Source of the DNA: JALSRD01 sp964476595
Lineage (GTDB): Bacteria; Desulfobacterota; Desulfobacteria; Desulfobacterales; JALSRD01
Assembly (NCBI GenBank): GCA_964476595.1
Contig: CAYZCL010000146.1
Coordinates: 1-64,000 of the forward strand
Length of the DNA stretch: 64,000 nucleotides
Direction: 5' to 3'
This document shows, in pieces, positions 17,103 through 26,987 of this stretch. Position 1 is the first letter of the stretch. Each line of letters starts with the position of its first letter. A program made the position numbers and the translations under genes. The notes beneath the pieces are model-generated. The model saw only the letters and a program-made list of their open reading frames with translations, was not told where the DNA came from and made no database searches.

Positions 17103-20100
17103 TCACCCCGTCTGCCAGCGAACGCCGGGCGCCTTTTCTTCCACGGCGCGCGTGAGGGCCTGCACGACCGCCTCCGGGAAAGGGTGCACCCGGGGGCGAT
17201 GCTTCGCATCGCGACGCACCCAGACCACATCCTGACTGCCGGTGGCCAGCTTCATGGGGCGTCCACCCGGGTTGTGCTGAAAGTACTCGAAGTAGAAACT
17301 GGCGCGGCAGCGTCCCAGGCGCTTGAGCGCCATGGTCACCTCGATGCGGTCAAAAGGCATGGCTTCGCGCAGGTGATCGACGCGGCAGCGCAGGCACAGC
17401 AACTCCCCCCGTTCCCCGATGCCGTCAAAGTGGTCCGGGATCAGATCGTGGAAGAAGGCGTCGCGCACGATTCCCTGCCAGGCCGAATAGTTGGCGAAGT
17501 AAATGTTGCCCACCACGTTGGCATTCTGCAGGGAGGTGTCGATGACCCGCCTGCTGAGAACGGGCTCCACCAACGGCCCGGCCGGCGCCGTGTACAGGAC
17601 CGTCTCCCACGGGCCGTTCACGATCTCCGCCAGCGGCTCCTCGAGGGGCTCGGGCCGGTTGGGCGCATCGTAGCGCGGCAGCATGTTGTCGATAAACTGC
17701 CCGTAGTAATCCGGGTACGGGGCGGCCTCCACTTTGCCGGGCCCCAGGATCCGCACCCAGGTAGTTTGCTGGTCGAGCCAGGCCAAGCGCTCGCGCCGGC
17801 CGTCGGGCAGCACGCGGTGAAAATCGAAGCAGATGTCCAGAACGGAATTGCTGGGCCCCCCATTGCCGCTGGCCCACATCCTGGTTTCGACCAGGTCACC
17901 GGTGGTGGCTTCCCCCAGGATGGTCAGGTCGGTGTAGTTGGTCACCCCGCCCCACTTGCCGGTGGCGAGCTGTTCGGCCATGCGCTGCAGAACGGGCCAG
18001 GCCGAGGCTTCGCGCACGGCTCCGGCCCAGTAGAGGTAATGGGAGTAATAGACCGTGCGGCTCAGCTGCCCGGCGGGGTGGAAAGTGACCGGCGTGCGCT
18101 GGATGAACACCATCTGCCCCTGGGGGCCGGCATTGGATATGCGGTAAATGCGATCTTCGACCAACGGTTCGTAACCGGGATAGGAGGCGGCGCGGGTGTC
18201 ACCGCCGGCCGCCTGTGCATCACCGGTGCGATTTACCGTCACGGCCACCACCCGATCGCCGCCGCGGGTCAGGCGCACCGTAAACGCCAGGACGTCGATC
18301 TGGCCGTCGGGGCAGTGCAACAACGTGGCCTGCCGATCGTGGGCGATGATCCGCAGTTCGGCCGGTGCGGCCGCGCCGGCTTTGACAAAGGCCTCCACCG
18401 CCGCCCAAACACGGGTCCCGGCCTCGTCGAGGCTTTCCAGTTCGCGGGCCAGCCTGCCGGCGAGTTCGAAACGCTCGTCTCCCAGCAGCGCCCGCCACTG
18501 TTCCCGGCTGCGCGTCGTCACCGGCGCCAGGTCGCACCCCTGGGGTGGGCCGCCGCCGGTGACCAGGCACATGCGGTCGTCGTGGGCCAGGGCGGGCTCC
18601 AGTCCGGCCACATCCCGCCCGCGTGCCACGGGCTTGCCGGAAGCCTCCCAGTCGATGTCCACCGCGGCGGCATCGTCCCGATCGCCGCCGCGCAGAGCCT
18701 GCAGCGTGCGGACCACCAGCGGCCGTACACGCTCGTGACGCTGTTCGCGGCTCAGACGGTGAATGCCTTCGACGTGGTACAGATCCACCCAAGGCACTTC
18801 CACCTGCAGCCGGCGCGACAGCATCTCGAGGGTCCGGCGTACCAGAGCCGTATCGCGTGCGTCGGGGTCGCACAGATCCTGCACCGTGGGGTATTCGTCG
18901 TGGTGCTCGAGGACCTGCAGGCGGTAGCCCTCCAGCCGCTCGCGCACGTGGCCGCGGCCGTCCAGGGCCATGACCGTGAAAGTGTTCTGCGTCCCGGATT
19001 CGTCCACCCGGCGCACCACGATGGTCAGAATACCGGGTCGTTGCGGGTCTTCCCGATCGTCCGGCGGAAACAGTTCCAGCCGGTCGATGCCCACCGGAAG
19101 CGAAGTGTCTTGTGGAATCAGCAGCGCTGCGGACTGCAGCAGGGTGTCGCGGAAGAAAGCGTCTCCGAGCAGCAGCCCGCTCTGTTCCTTCTCGCCGAAT
19201 GCCGTGCGGGCCACTTCTGGATCCGAGTGGCGCGCGGTGGACAGAACGGCCTCGCGGGGCGTGAGCCGCCAGACCTCCCGAATGCGCTGGAAACGGGGTC
19301 CCTGGAACAGCAATGTCTCTCGGTACAGGTCGTTGCGGGGCCGAATGTCCAGCGGGGATCTGGAGAGGTCCACGGCGTGGTGCAGGTCCTGCCGCCGGCC
19401 ACCGATGACGAAAGTGGCCGTGAAAAAATCGGTTTCTACGCCGGCGCCGGGTTTGTAAACGCCGGCCTTGATCCTGCGCGGTCCCCCGTCCTCGGTGATC
19501 TCCTCGAGCTGCGCCCACACGATGATGTCGGCACCCTGTTCGGGATCCACCGTGATGGGCCGCTGCAGGCGGATGTCCTCGATGCAGAGGCTCGCGAAAT
19601 CCTGTTCTCCGCTGACATGCGAAACCGCCTGTGCCATGGCCTCGAGACCGAAAACGGCCGGCATCAGGTAGGAGTCCTGGAATCGGTGATCCTCGAGGTA
19701 GGGGTCTTTTTCCAGTGTCAGGTGGGCCAGGAAGGCGGATTCGACGCCCGGCGTGACGTGCAGCGCCTCTTCCAGGAAACGCTTGTTCCTGGGGGCCGAT
19801 TCGGTGGGCACCTGCCCAAGATCGAAGCGTCCCAGGCGGGCCGTGATCATGACCTGGTGCACGCCGGGATCCTTGAGGAAAAGCCGTACGAAGCGATTGA
19901 CCCCCTCGGCGGTGGGGATGGCGTCGATGCCCATCTTTTTCAGCGCCTGCACGCTCCCCATGCGGGCGCCCATACCCTCGTCACGCCAGATGCTGTAGGC
20001 CAGGGACTGGGTTCGCGTTCCGGGGTGTTCTTCGCCGAAACGGCGCAGGATGAGGTCCAAAGCCTCGTTGGAAAAGGCGTACCATGCATTTCCGGGCATG

Positions 20101-23100
20101 CCCGTGATGCCGATGATGGAGGTCAGTCCCACGAAGATCCTGGGAGGACGCCGCGCCAGCGCCCGGCAGAGGTGCAGCGCCCCCATGACCTTGGGTTCGA
20201 TCTCCGCCATGGCTTCCTGGGCATCGACCTGGCTGGCCGGCCGCGGAATGTTGATGCCGGCGCCGTGGATGACGCCCGTGATGGGGCCCATCTCTTCGCC
20301 TACACGCGCCACGAGGGACTCGACGGCGGCGCCATCGCGGACGTCACAGCAGTAGTAGTGGGCCTGGAGCCCCTGTTCGCGGTAGCGCTCCAGGGTCTCC
20401 CGGATCTGGCGCACCCCGGCATCGTCCCCGTCCGACAGGGGAGTACTTCCCACCAGCGCCATGCGGGCGCTCGTGGCCTGTGCCAGCGCCAGCGCGCAGA
20501 CCGCCGAGATGCCGCGAGCGCCGCCGGTGACCAGGATCACGTCCCGGGCGCTCCACTGCGGCTTGCGGGGCCGGTACGCGGCGGGCGACAGCACCTGGGC
20601 CTGGAAAACACGCCGGGTGAGTTTCTCGTCGTAGCCCGCAGCCACGAAGGACACCGGGCTCTGGCTCTCACGGATCACCTTGCCGGCCACTTCCTCGGCC
20701 GCCAGGCGCGGCGAGAAGTCGAGCACCCGCACGCGCAGGTCCTGGCGCTCCATCTGAACACTGTGGGCCGCGGCGACGGCACCGCAGCTCTCCAGGTGCG
20801 CGCTGCGTCGACGGTTTCCAAAGAAGCCGCCGCCGAACTGCAGGTACACCAGCATGTTGCTGCGCCGGGGGGCCGCCGATGCCGGCGGCGGGGAAAGCGT
20901 GCAGGCGATGCGCTCGACCGTTCTGCGCAGGGCCGAACGCTGGCGGCTGTCGGCGGCCCGGCGGGGGAAAATGGCCATGAAGTGGCTGAAGGCGGCGTCG
21001 CTGTTGAAACCCCGCCGGTCGGCTTCGCTGAACGTAGCCACCCGCACGCTGGCCCCCAACCCGGACAGTTGTCTTTCCAGAGCCAGGGCCACGCGGTCGT
21101 CGGTCTTTTCACTCAGAAGCAGCACCCTGGCGGAGGGCCACCGGTCTTCGCGGCGCCGCCCCCACCAGCGGGGCATGGCGGCCAACGGCTTTTCCACCAG
21201 GGACACCTTGAATTCGCGCACCCAAGGCGCATGCGCCACGGACGGCCCGGCTTCTCCATTGCTGCGCTGCTGCCGCACCAGCCGGGAGACGATGCCGGCA
21301 ATCTGCCGGAAGCTGCGCTCCAGCAGGGGCGCCAGGTCTACGTTGAGATCGACGTGCAGCTGCTGGGAAACATCCCTGAGGACTTCCATGAGATCCTCAC
21401 GGTCGAGCTTCAGGTCGGCCCCCACCCTTCCGTCGGCGTCCAGCACGGCCTGCTGGCGGCCGCAGCGCTTGGCGGCCTGCCGCAGGAGCGCCGACAGGAT
21501 CTGGCTCTCGTCGGGCAGAATCGGCGCCGTTTCCGCCGGCGTCCCCGGCTCTTGGTCTCCGAAAGCGGCGGCAATCTCTCCGAGGGAAGCATTTGCCAGG
21601 CTGCGGGGATCGATTTTCCCCACCGTTCCCGTGCGGCGGCTGAAGGTGGCGATCAGGTCCCCGGCCTTGATGGAGTCCAGGTTCAGGTCGTCGAGCAGCC
21701 GTGATCCGGCCGAAAGGGTCTTTTTCGGGAAACCGGTCATCTCTTCGACCAGGGAAAGCAGGACCTCCAGCCTGTCGGGATCTTCGGAAGGGCCATCCGA
21801 AGTACTTTCAGGTTCGGCCTGCGTCACCTCGCTGCGATCAAGGGTTTCCGGACCGCCGGGCATATAACGCAGGTCGGCACGGATGATGTCCATCAGGAAA
21901 CGGCCGCGCGCGGACAGGTAACGGCGCAGCACATCGCCCTCCAGCCCGGCGGCTTCGGCCACCAGCGGTTCCAGGGCCGTCGACAGGTCGGCCGCAGGCG
22001 TCTCGGTCGGCACGTCCTCCAGGGGGACCTCCGGAATGCGCTCACAGGGGTTCTCGATGAAAGTCCTCTCCTGGGGCGGCGTAAAAGGCCGCACCAGGCG
22101 CCCCTCGAAAAAGCGCCGCATGTCCAGCGCCAGACCATGGGCGAAAAGCATGCCCACGGCGCGATTGATGTCGCTTTCGTCTTCGGCGCGCGACTCCACC
22201 GGCAGGCAGAGCGGTCCCCGGTCTGCGGTAATGCGTCCATACAGGTTGGTCAGTACGCGTCCGGGGCCCACTTCCAGCAGCAGGTCGCACTCGGGCGTGA
22301 TGTTGTTGACCATGGACATGAAATCGACGCGGCAGGTCATCTGGCGGGCAAAATGCTCCCGCAGCCTGCGCCAGTCGTGAATCAGGCCGCCGTCCATGGT
22401 GCTGAAGAGTTTGACGCGCGGCTCCCGCCCGCTGGACGGCAGGACCGTATCGGTTGCCAGGCGTTCGGCCGCCGGTCCCGCCAGCCGGCAGTGAAAGGCG
22501 CCCGAAACCGGCAGCCGGGCGGCCGCGACACCCTGCTCGGCAGCCAGGCGCTGCAGTTCCTCCAGGGCCTGCTCTTCGCCGGACACAACCACTTGCCGGG
22601 GCGCGTTGAGATTGGCGATGGCGGCGTACCCGCTCTGCACCGCGGAAACCAGCCCGCCGGCCGCCTCCGGCGTGCAGGTCAGGCTGAGCATGCCGGCGGG
22701 CGCAGTGGCGCACTCGGCCATGATGCTGCCGCGCCGGGCGGCGAAGTGCAGCAACGCGTCGTCGTCCATTACGCCGGCCGCCCAGAAGGCCACGGCCTCC
22801 CCCAGGCTGTGCCCGCCCACCGCCACGGGCTGCACCCCCACGCGCTGCAGGAAGGTGAACCAGAGCATGGAGGCCAGGCAGATGGCCGGCTGGGCGTGCT
22901 CGGTGCGCATCAGCTGTTGTTCCCAACCGTCGCGCACGTCTTCGTCGGCGTCCTCCACGGCACGGAAAATGATCGGCTGGACCGGCCCGGCACCCACGGC
23001 GGAGGCGACCGCATCGGCGCGTTCGGCCAGTTCGCGGGCCCAGGTGTAGCGCTCCAGCAGGCGGCGCGCCATGTTGAGCTGCTGGGAGCCCTGCCCGGGG

Positions 23101-24932
23101 AAGAGCATGCCCACCCGCGGCGCTTCGGGCTGGTGCCCGAGCCAGATGTTCTCGCGCAGGTCGCTGAAAACACTTCCGGCGGCCGGCAGATCTTCCTTCA
23201 GGATGCCGGCCAGGCGGCGCAGGCGCCGGGCCAGCTGGTCGGGCGTGGCCGCCACCACCGCGGCGTACAAACGGTGCCGACCGGGGGCCGTGTCCGCCAG
23301 ATGGGCGGCCAGGTCGACCAGCTCGGCCTGGCTCATGTCGTCGGCTGTGCGGGCCAGCCGGCGGACTTCCCGGGCCATCTGCTCTGGGGAAACGGCCCCG
23401 AGGGTGAACAGCTCCGTTTCTTGGCCGGAAGCCAACAGCGCGCGCTCATCCAATTTGCCGTAATCGTCGTCACGGGGCGTATCGCCCGACTCCAGCGTGA
23501 CGTGGCAGTTGATGCCCCCGAAACCCATGGCCGACACACCGGCCCGCAGGCGGCTGTCCGGAGGACACGGCCGGCCCCTGAGCACCGGGAACAGGGAGCG
23601 GGCCTTTTCCGAAAACACGGGGTGCGGCGTCCGGCAGCCGGCGGTGGGAGGGATCAGCCGCCGGTTGACGGCCATGACCGCCTTGATGAAACCGCCGATG
23701 CCGCTGGCCGCTTTGGTGTGGCCGATGAGGGATTTGAGCGAAGTCACACCGCAGCGCCGCCGGGGGGCGGCCGCCTGCGGGGCGGCCTGCAGGGCCTGCG
23801 CCACGGCCTCCATCTCGACCCGGTCGCCGACGGCGGTACCGGTGCCGTGGCCCTCGATAAAATCCAGCTCGTGGGGACCGTAAGGCGCACGGCGGTAGGC
23901 GCGGCCGATGGCCATGGCCTGGCCCGCCACGCTGGGCGCCGTGATGGCCGAACGGCCGCCGTCCGAAGACACCCCCCAACCGTGGAGCACGGCGTAGACG
24001 TAGTCGCCGTCACGCCTGGCGTCGGCCAGCCGTTTCAGAACCACGAAACCGCACCCCTCGCCGGGGATGAATCCATTGCCGGCGGCGTCGTAGACGTTCA
24101 TGTCGGTGCCGGTCAGCGCCCCGGCCTTGGCGAAACCCACCATCTCGAAGGGGTCCAGGCTAACATCCACACCGCCCGCCAAGGCCAAGTCGAGGCTGCC
24201 GTCGGACAGTTCGCGGGCCGCCGTGGCCACGGCCAGCAGGGAAGAAGCACAGGCGCCGTCCACAGTGTAGCCGCCCCCGCTCAGGTCCAGGTAGTTGCAG
24301 ATGCGGCCCGCGATGGTGTTGGAGAGGCCGCCGGCCAACGTGTCCTCGCTCACGGCGGGAAAGGCGGATTTGAAAAAACCCTCCATGGCTGCCACCAGTT
24401 CCCGTATCCCGGAGGAATCCATCCGCCGGCTGCGGGCGGCCGCCTCCAGGGCCCGACGGACATAGGGCCAGCGCAGCCGCATGGTGTGTGCGCGGGTCTG
24501 CTCACCGGTGAGGCTGTTTCCCACGATGACGCCCGTGCGGGGCCCCGGAACGTCCGGTTTTTCCAAACCGGCATCTTCCAGCGCCTCCAGTGCGGTCTCG
24601 AGCGCCAGCCAGTGAGCGATGTCGGTGGCGGCATAGGTCGACTGCGGGATACGCCGCGCGGCCCAGTCGAAAACGAACCCGTCGATCACCGCCGCACGGG
24701 GGCAATAGGTGCGATCAGCGGCCTTGGGGTCCGGGTCGAAATAATCTTCCAGTGACAGGCGCCCGGCGGGAAACCGCCGGAACTGGCGGCGGCGGGCCAG
24801 GATATTTTCCCACAGCTGGCGTACATTGCCGGCACCGGGATAACGACAGGCCATGCCGACCACGGCAATCGGTGTCGAATGGGCATCGCGATCCCGAACC
24901 TCGAGGGGCTGCAGAGCGTCATCGTGGGGCAT
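17103..24932 (-). CDS. Iterative type I polyketide synthase, enediyne-PKS-like, with fused hot-dog thioesterase domains
   Basis: 2609 residues. Domain order: ketosynthase 20-480 (Cys228 in DGACASS, His362 in EGHGTGT, His405 in GHTKAAS); acyltransferase 605-905 (Ser709 in GGHSLGE, His814); carrier protein about 1055-1130 (Ser1087 in LNLDSIK); ketoreductase about 1240-1690 (TGGARGIS 1469-1476, Ser1605, Tyr1618); hot-dog dehydratase about 1730-2005 (His1749 in LEDHRF, Asp1929); a phosphopantetheinyl-transferase-like domain about 2045-2235 (GCDLAPV 2132-2138, TRVWAAVE 2173-2180, Lys2184); and two hot-dog thioesterase-like domains about 2270-2400 and 2455-2580 (NVVGNIYFANYSAWQGIVRD). KS-AT-ACP-KR-DH-PPT is the enediyne PKS order; the last domain resembles the normally separate enediyne thioesterase (SgcE10/CalE7 type). 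A TGGAGA site precedes the ATG. A kinase gene lies 75 bases upstream on the same strand. The product is unknown. Confidence 0.82.
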   Translation of the reverse strand: MPHDDALQPLEVRDRDAHSTPIAVVGMACRYPGAGNVRQLWENILARRRQFRRFPAGRLSLEDYFDPDPKAADRTYCPRAAVIDGFVFDWAARRIPQSTYAATDIAHWLALETALEALEDAGLEKPDVPGPRTGVIVGNSLTGEQTRAHTMRLRWPYVRRALEAAARSRRMDSSGIRELVAAMEGFFKSAFPAVSEDTLAGGLSNTIAGRICNYLDLSGGGYTVDGACASSLLAVATAARELSDGSLDLALAGGVDVSLDPFEMVGFAKAGALTGTDMNVYDAAGNGFIPGEGCGFVVLKRLADARRDGDYVYAVLHGWGVSSDGGRSAITAPSVAGQAMAIGRAYRRAPYGPHELDFIEGHGTGTAVGDRVEMEAVAQALQAAPQAAAPRRRCGVTSLKSLIGHTKAASGIGGFIKAVMAVNRRLIPPTAGCRTPHPVFSEKARSLFPVLRGRPCPPDSRLRAGVSAMGFGGINCHVTLESGDTPRDDDYGKLDERALLASGQETELFTLGAVSPEQMAREVRRLARTADDMSQAELVDLAAHLADTAPGRHRLYAAVVAATPDQLARRLRRLAGILKEDLPAAGSVFSDLRENIWLGHQPEAPRVGMLFPGQGSQQLNMARRLLERYTWARELAERADAVASAVGAGPVQPIIFRAVEDADEDVRDGWEQQLMRTEHAQPAICLASMLWFTFLQRVGVQPVAVGGHSLGEAVAFWAAGVMDDDALLHFAARRGSIMAECATAPAGMLSLTCTPEAAGGLVSAVQSGYAAIANLNAPRQVVVSGEEQALEELQRLAAEQGVAAARLPVSGAFHCRLAGPAAERLATDTVLPSSGREPRVKLFSTMDGGLIHDWRRLREHFARQMTCRVDFMSMVNNITPECDLLLEVGPGRVLTNLYGRITADRGPLCLPVESRAEDESDINRAVGMLFAHGLALDMRRFFEGRLVRPFTPPQERTFIENPCERIPEVPLEDVPTETPAADLSTALEPLVAEAAGLEGDVLRRYLSARGRFLMDIIRADLRYMPGGPETLDRSEVTQAEPESTSDGPSEDPDRLEVLLSLVEEMTGFPKKTLSAGSRLLDDLNLDSIKAGDLIATFSRRTGTVGKIDPRSLANASLGEIAAAFGDQEPGTPAETAPILPDESQILSALLRQAAKRCGRQQAVLDADGRVGADLKLDREDLMEVLRDVSQQLHVDLNVDLAPLLERSFRQIAGIVSRLVRQQRSNGEAGPSVAHAPWVREFKVSLVEKPLAAMPRWWGRRREDRWPSARVLLLSEKTDDRVALALERQLSGLGASVRVATFSEADRRGFNSDAAFSHFMAIFPRRAADSRQRSALRRTVERIACTLSPPPASAAPRRSNMLVYLQFGGGFFGNRRRSAHLESCGAVAAAHSVQMERQDLRVRVLDFSPRLAAEEVAGKVIRESQSPVSFVAAGYDEKLTRRVFQAQVLSPAAYRPRKPQWSARDVILVTGGARGISAVCALALAQATSARMALVGSTPLSDGDDAGVRQIRETLERYREQGLQAHYYCCDVRDGAAVESLVARVGEEMGPITGVIHGAGINIPRPASQVDAQEAMAEIEPKVMGALHLCRALARRPPRIFVGLTSIIGITGMPGNAWYAFSNEALDLILRRFGEEHPGTRTQSLAYSIWRDEGMGARMGSVQALKKMGIDAIPTAEGVNRFVRLFLKDPGVHQVMITARLGRFDLGQVPTESAPRNKRFLEEALHVTPGVESAFLAHLTLEKDPYLEDHRFQDSYLMPAVFGLEAMAQAVSHVSGEQDFASLCIEDIRLQRPITVDPEQGADIIVWAQLEEITEDGGPRRIKAGVYKPGAGVETDFFTATFVIGGRRQDLHHAVDLSRSPLDIRPRNDLYRETLLFQGPRFQRIREVWRLTPREAVLSTARHSDPEVARTAFGEKEQSGLLLGDAFFRDTLLQSAALLIPQDTSLPVGIDRLELFPPDDREDPQRPGILTIVVRRVDESGTQNTFTVMALDGRGHVRERLEGYRLQVLEHHDEYPTVQDLCDPDARDTALVRRTLEMLSRRLQVEVPWVDLYHVEGIHRLSREQRHERVRPLVVRTLQALRGGDRDDAAAVDIDWEASGKPVARGRDVAGLEPALAHDDRMCLVTGGGPPQGCDLAPVTTRSREQWRALLGDERFELAGRLARELESLDEAGTRVWAAVEAFVKAGAAAPAELRIIAHDRQATLLHCPDGQIDVLAFTVRLTRGGDRVVAVTVNRTGDAQAAGGDTRAASYPGYEPLVEDRIYRISNAGPQGQMVFIQRTPVTFHPAGQLSRTVYYSHYLYWAGAVREASAWPVLQRMAEQLATGKWGGVTNYTDLTILGEATTGDLVETRMWASGNGGPSNSVLDICFDFHRVLPDGRRERLAWLDQQTTWVRILGPGKVEAAPYPDYYGQFIDNMLPRYDAPNRPEPLEEPLAEIVNGPWETVLYTAPAGPLVEPVLSRRVIDTSLQNANVVGNIYFANYSAWQGIVRDAFFHDLIPDHFDGIGERGELLCLRCRVDHLREAMPFDRIEVTMALKRLGRCRASFYFEYFQHNPGGRPMKLATGSQDVVWVRRDAKHRPRVHPFPEAVVQALTRAVEEKAPGVRWQTG

Positions 24933-25007
24933 GCGAATCTCCAGTGTTGAGTTTGCCGGTTGATTTACTGTCGACGATTATCACTACCGACGGGCAAAGA
25001 CCCCGTG

Positions 25008-26987
25008 TCAGTTCTTCAGCAGGCCGGGCGGTTTGGCGAGTTCGGCCTTGACCGCCCTGCCGATGGTCTCCAGGGTATAGGGTTTTCGAATGTAGGCGCC
25101 GCCGCCAAGCCGCTGCAGTTCGTGAATACGCTTGGTCTCGGAGTATCCGCTGGCGATGATGGCACGTTGATGGGGATGGATTTTCAGGATGCGCCGATAG
25201 GTTTCGAGGCCGTCGATGCCCGGATCCATGATCATGTCCAGGATCACCAGGTCGACCTTACGGGACTGCAGGTAACGCACTGCGGCTTCGCCGCTCTCCG
25301 CGGTTTCCACACGGTAGCCCAGCTTCTCCAGCAGGCTGCCGGCGATTTCGCGCTGTTCGGGAACGTCGTCTACTACCAGGATGGACTGCCCGGCGCCGGA
25401 CAACGCTTCGAGGGGTGGTTTTTTTCTGGGGGTGACGTGGGGGGTCACGCGGCCGACGGGAAAAAAGAGCGTGAAAGTCGCGCCCTGCCCCTCGGAGGTC
25501 TGAATGTCGATGTAGCCCTTGTGGTCTTTCACCGTACCCCAGACCACCGCCATACCCAGCCCGGTGCCGCTGCGGCCCATGGTTTTCTTGGTGTAGAAAG
25601 GCTCGAAGATACGCTCCAGATCACCCGGGGAGATGCCGGTCCCGGTGTCGCTGACCGTCAGGCAGGCGTAGTCGCCCGGAACGATATTGGCCACATCGGT
25701 GTTGGTGATGATGGGCGTGGGCACGTGCCGCATCTCCGTGCAGATGGTGACGCTGCCGCCCTCGGGCATGGCCTCCACGGCATTGGAGACCAGGTTCATG
25801 AGGCACTTGGAAAGATGCACCGGGGAGCCCGTCAGCAGGACCGGCTCGGGACTGACGTGAGTGTAGATGCGGGCCTCGGGGTGGTACTGCTGGAGCTTGG
25901 CGAACTCCGGGCTGTTGAGGTAGTCGGCCACGATGCGGTTCAGGTCGATGGTTTCGGATACGGCCACCCCCCGGCGGGCCAGGGTAAGCAGATCCTGCAC
26001 GATGGCGGCCGCCTTTTCTCCCGAACGCTTCATGGTCAGCAACGGCTTGCGTAGAAAACTGTCCTCGGGAAGATCCATCAGCAGCAGGTCCGGGTAGCTG
26101 ACCACCCCCGACAGGATATTGTTCAGATCGTGGGCCACCCCGCCGGCCAGGGTTCCGATGGCTTCCATCTTGCGCGCCCGCTGCAGCTGGGCCTCCAGCT
26201 TGCGCTTGTCGCGCTCCAGCTGCAGGTGGGCCTGCATTTCCTTCTTGAGCTGCTCATGGGCCCGGCGGATCTGCGCGGTGCGCTCTTCGACACGCTTCTC
26301 CAGCTCCCGGTTGATCTTCTCGACCTTGTCCTGCTCGGCCTGCAGCAACTGCGCCAGGAAAAAATCCCTGCGGGCGGAATACTCTACCGAATAGGCGATC
26401 AGCATGCCCAGAAAATTGGCCACCAGCAGGTAGAGCGTGTGGTGATACAGGATATTGCGGGGTGTGGGGACGATCTGGGTGGAGACCCACAGGTAGGCCA
26501 GGATGAGCGCCCAGCCGGCGATGGTCGCGTAAATGAATCGTTCGCGAATGAAAGCATAGCCGAAAACCATCGAAATCAGAATGCCCACGTAGAACGAGTA
26601 CCCTTGGGGCGGCGGCGCCACGGCGATCATGGCGATGAAACCGCCTCCGGCCACCAGCATGTAGAGCATGTGCAGAGACTGCCAGACCCTTTGGTAATAG
26701 GGGGTGAAAGAAAGGGCCAGTCCCAGCATGAAAACGGACACGATGACCCCGTAACGGATGAACCACAGGAGGTGTTTCTGCTCCGGGAAAAAGCTGGCGT
26801 CCAGCAGACCGGCGACACCGATAAAAAAAGCGGCGTAGAAGTGACACAGCCGCAGGTGGATCAGGTGTTTGTGGAAATAGTCCGACCAGAAGGGTTTTTC
26901 GAGGCTTTTGTGGACACCCCGGAAACGGAGCGTCAGCAGGTTGACCTGCATGTCGACGCTTGGGGCAACATCCGGCGGCGAAGGCAA
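25008..26987 (-). CDS. Membrane hybrid histidine kinase with C-terminal receiver domain
   Basis: About 659 residues from a TTG at 26987, which has AGGAGG seven bases upstream; in-frame ATGs at 27005 and 26951 are alternatives. Six membrane helices span about 45-205, then a long coiled coil at 207-275, HisKA with His286 in GGVAHDLNN, HATPase with Asn402, the G1 box SDTGTGI and the G2 box GRSGTGLGM, and a receiver at about 535-655 with phospho-acceptor Asp584 and Lys635. There is no periplasmic sensor, so the signal may be in the membrane. It is transcribed toward the PKS gene with a 75-base gap, so it is a likely co-transcribed partner. No DNA-binding response regulator is nearby. Confidence 0.85.
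   Translation of the reverse strand: MPSPPDVAPSVDMQVNLLTLRFRGVHKSLEKPFWSDYFHKHLIHLRLCHFYAAFFIGVAGLLDASFFPEQKHLLWFIRYGVIVSVFMLGLALSFTPYYQRVWQSLHMLYMLVAGGGFIAMIAVAPPPQGYSFYVGILISMVFGYAFIRERFIYATIAGWALILAYLWVSTQIVPTPRNILYHHTLYLLVANFLGMLIAYSVEYSARRDFFLAQLLQAEQDKVEKINRELEKRVEERTAQIRRAHEQLKKEMQAHLQLERDKRKLEAQLQRARKMEAIGTLAGGVAHDLNNILSGVVSYPDLLLMDLPEDSFLRKPLLTMKRSGEKAAAIVQDLLTLARRGVAVSETIDLNRIVADYLNSPEFAKLQQYHPEARIYTHVSPEPVLLTGSPVHLSKCLMNLVSNAVEAMPEGGSVTICTEMRHVPTPIITNTDVANIVPGDYACLTVSDTGTGISPGDLERIFEPFYTKKTMGRSGTGLGMAVVWGTVKDHKGYIDIQTSEGQGATFTLFFPVGRVTPHVTPRKKPPLEALSGAGQSILVVDDVPEQREIAGSLLEKLGYRVETAESGEAAVRYLQSRKVDLVILDMIMDPGIDGLETYRRILKIHPHQRAIIASGYSETKRIHELQRLGGGAYIRKPYTLETIGRAVKAELAKPPGLLKN

Noticed and set aside
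16911..21704. Very long plus-strand open frame (about 1600 codons) opposite the PKS gene
   Set aside because: It is antisense to a recognisable multidomain PKS, its translation is low-complexity (His, Gly, Gln-rich) and it shows no domain. Long antisense frames are expected in GC-rich coding DNA.
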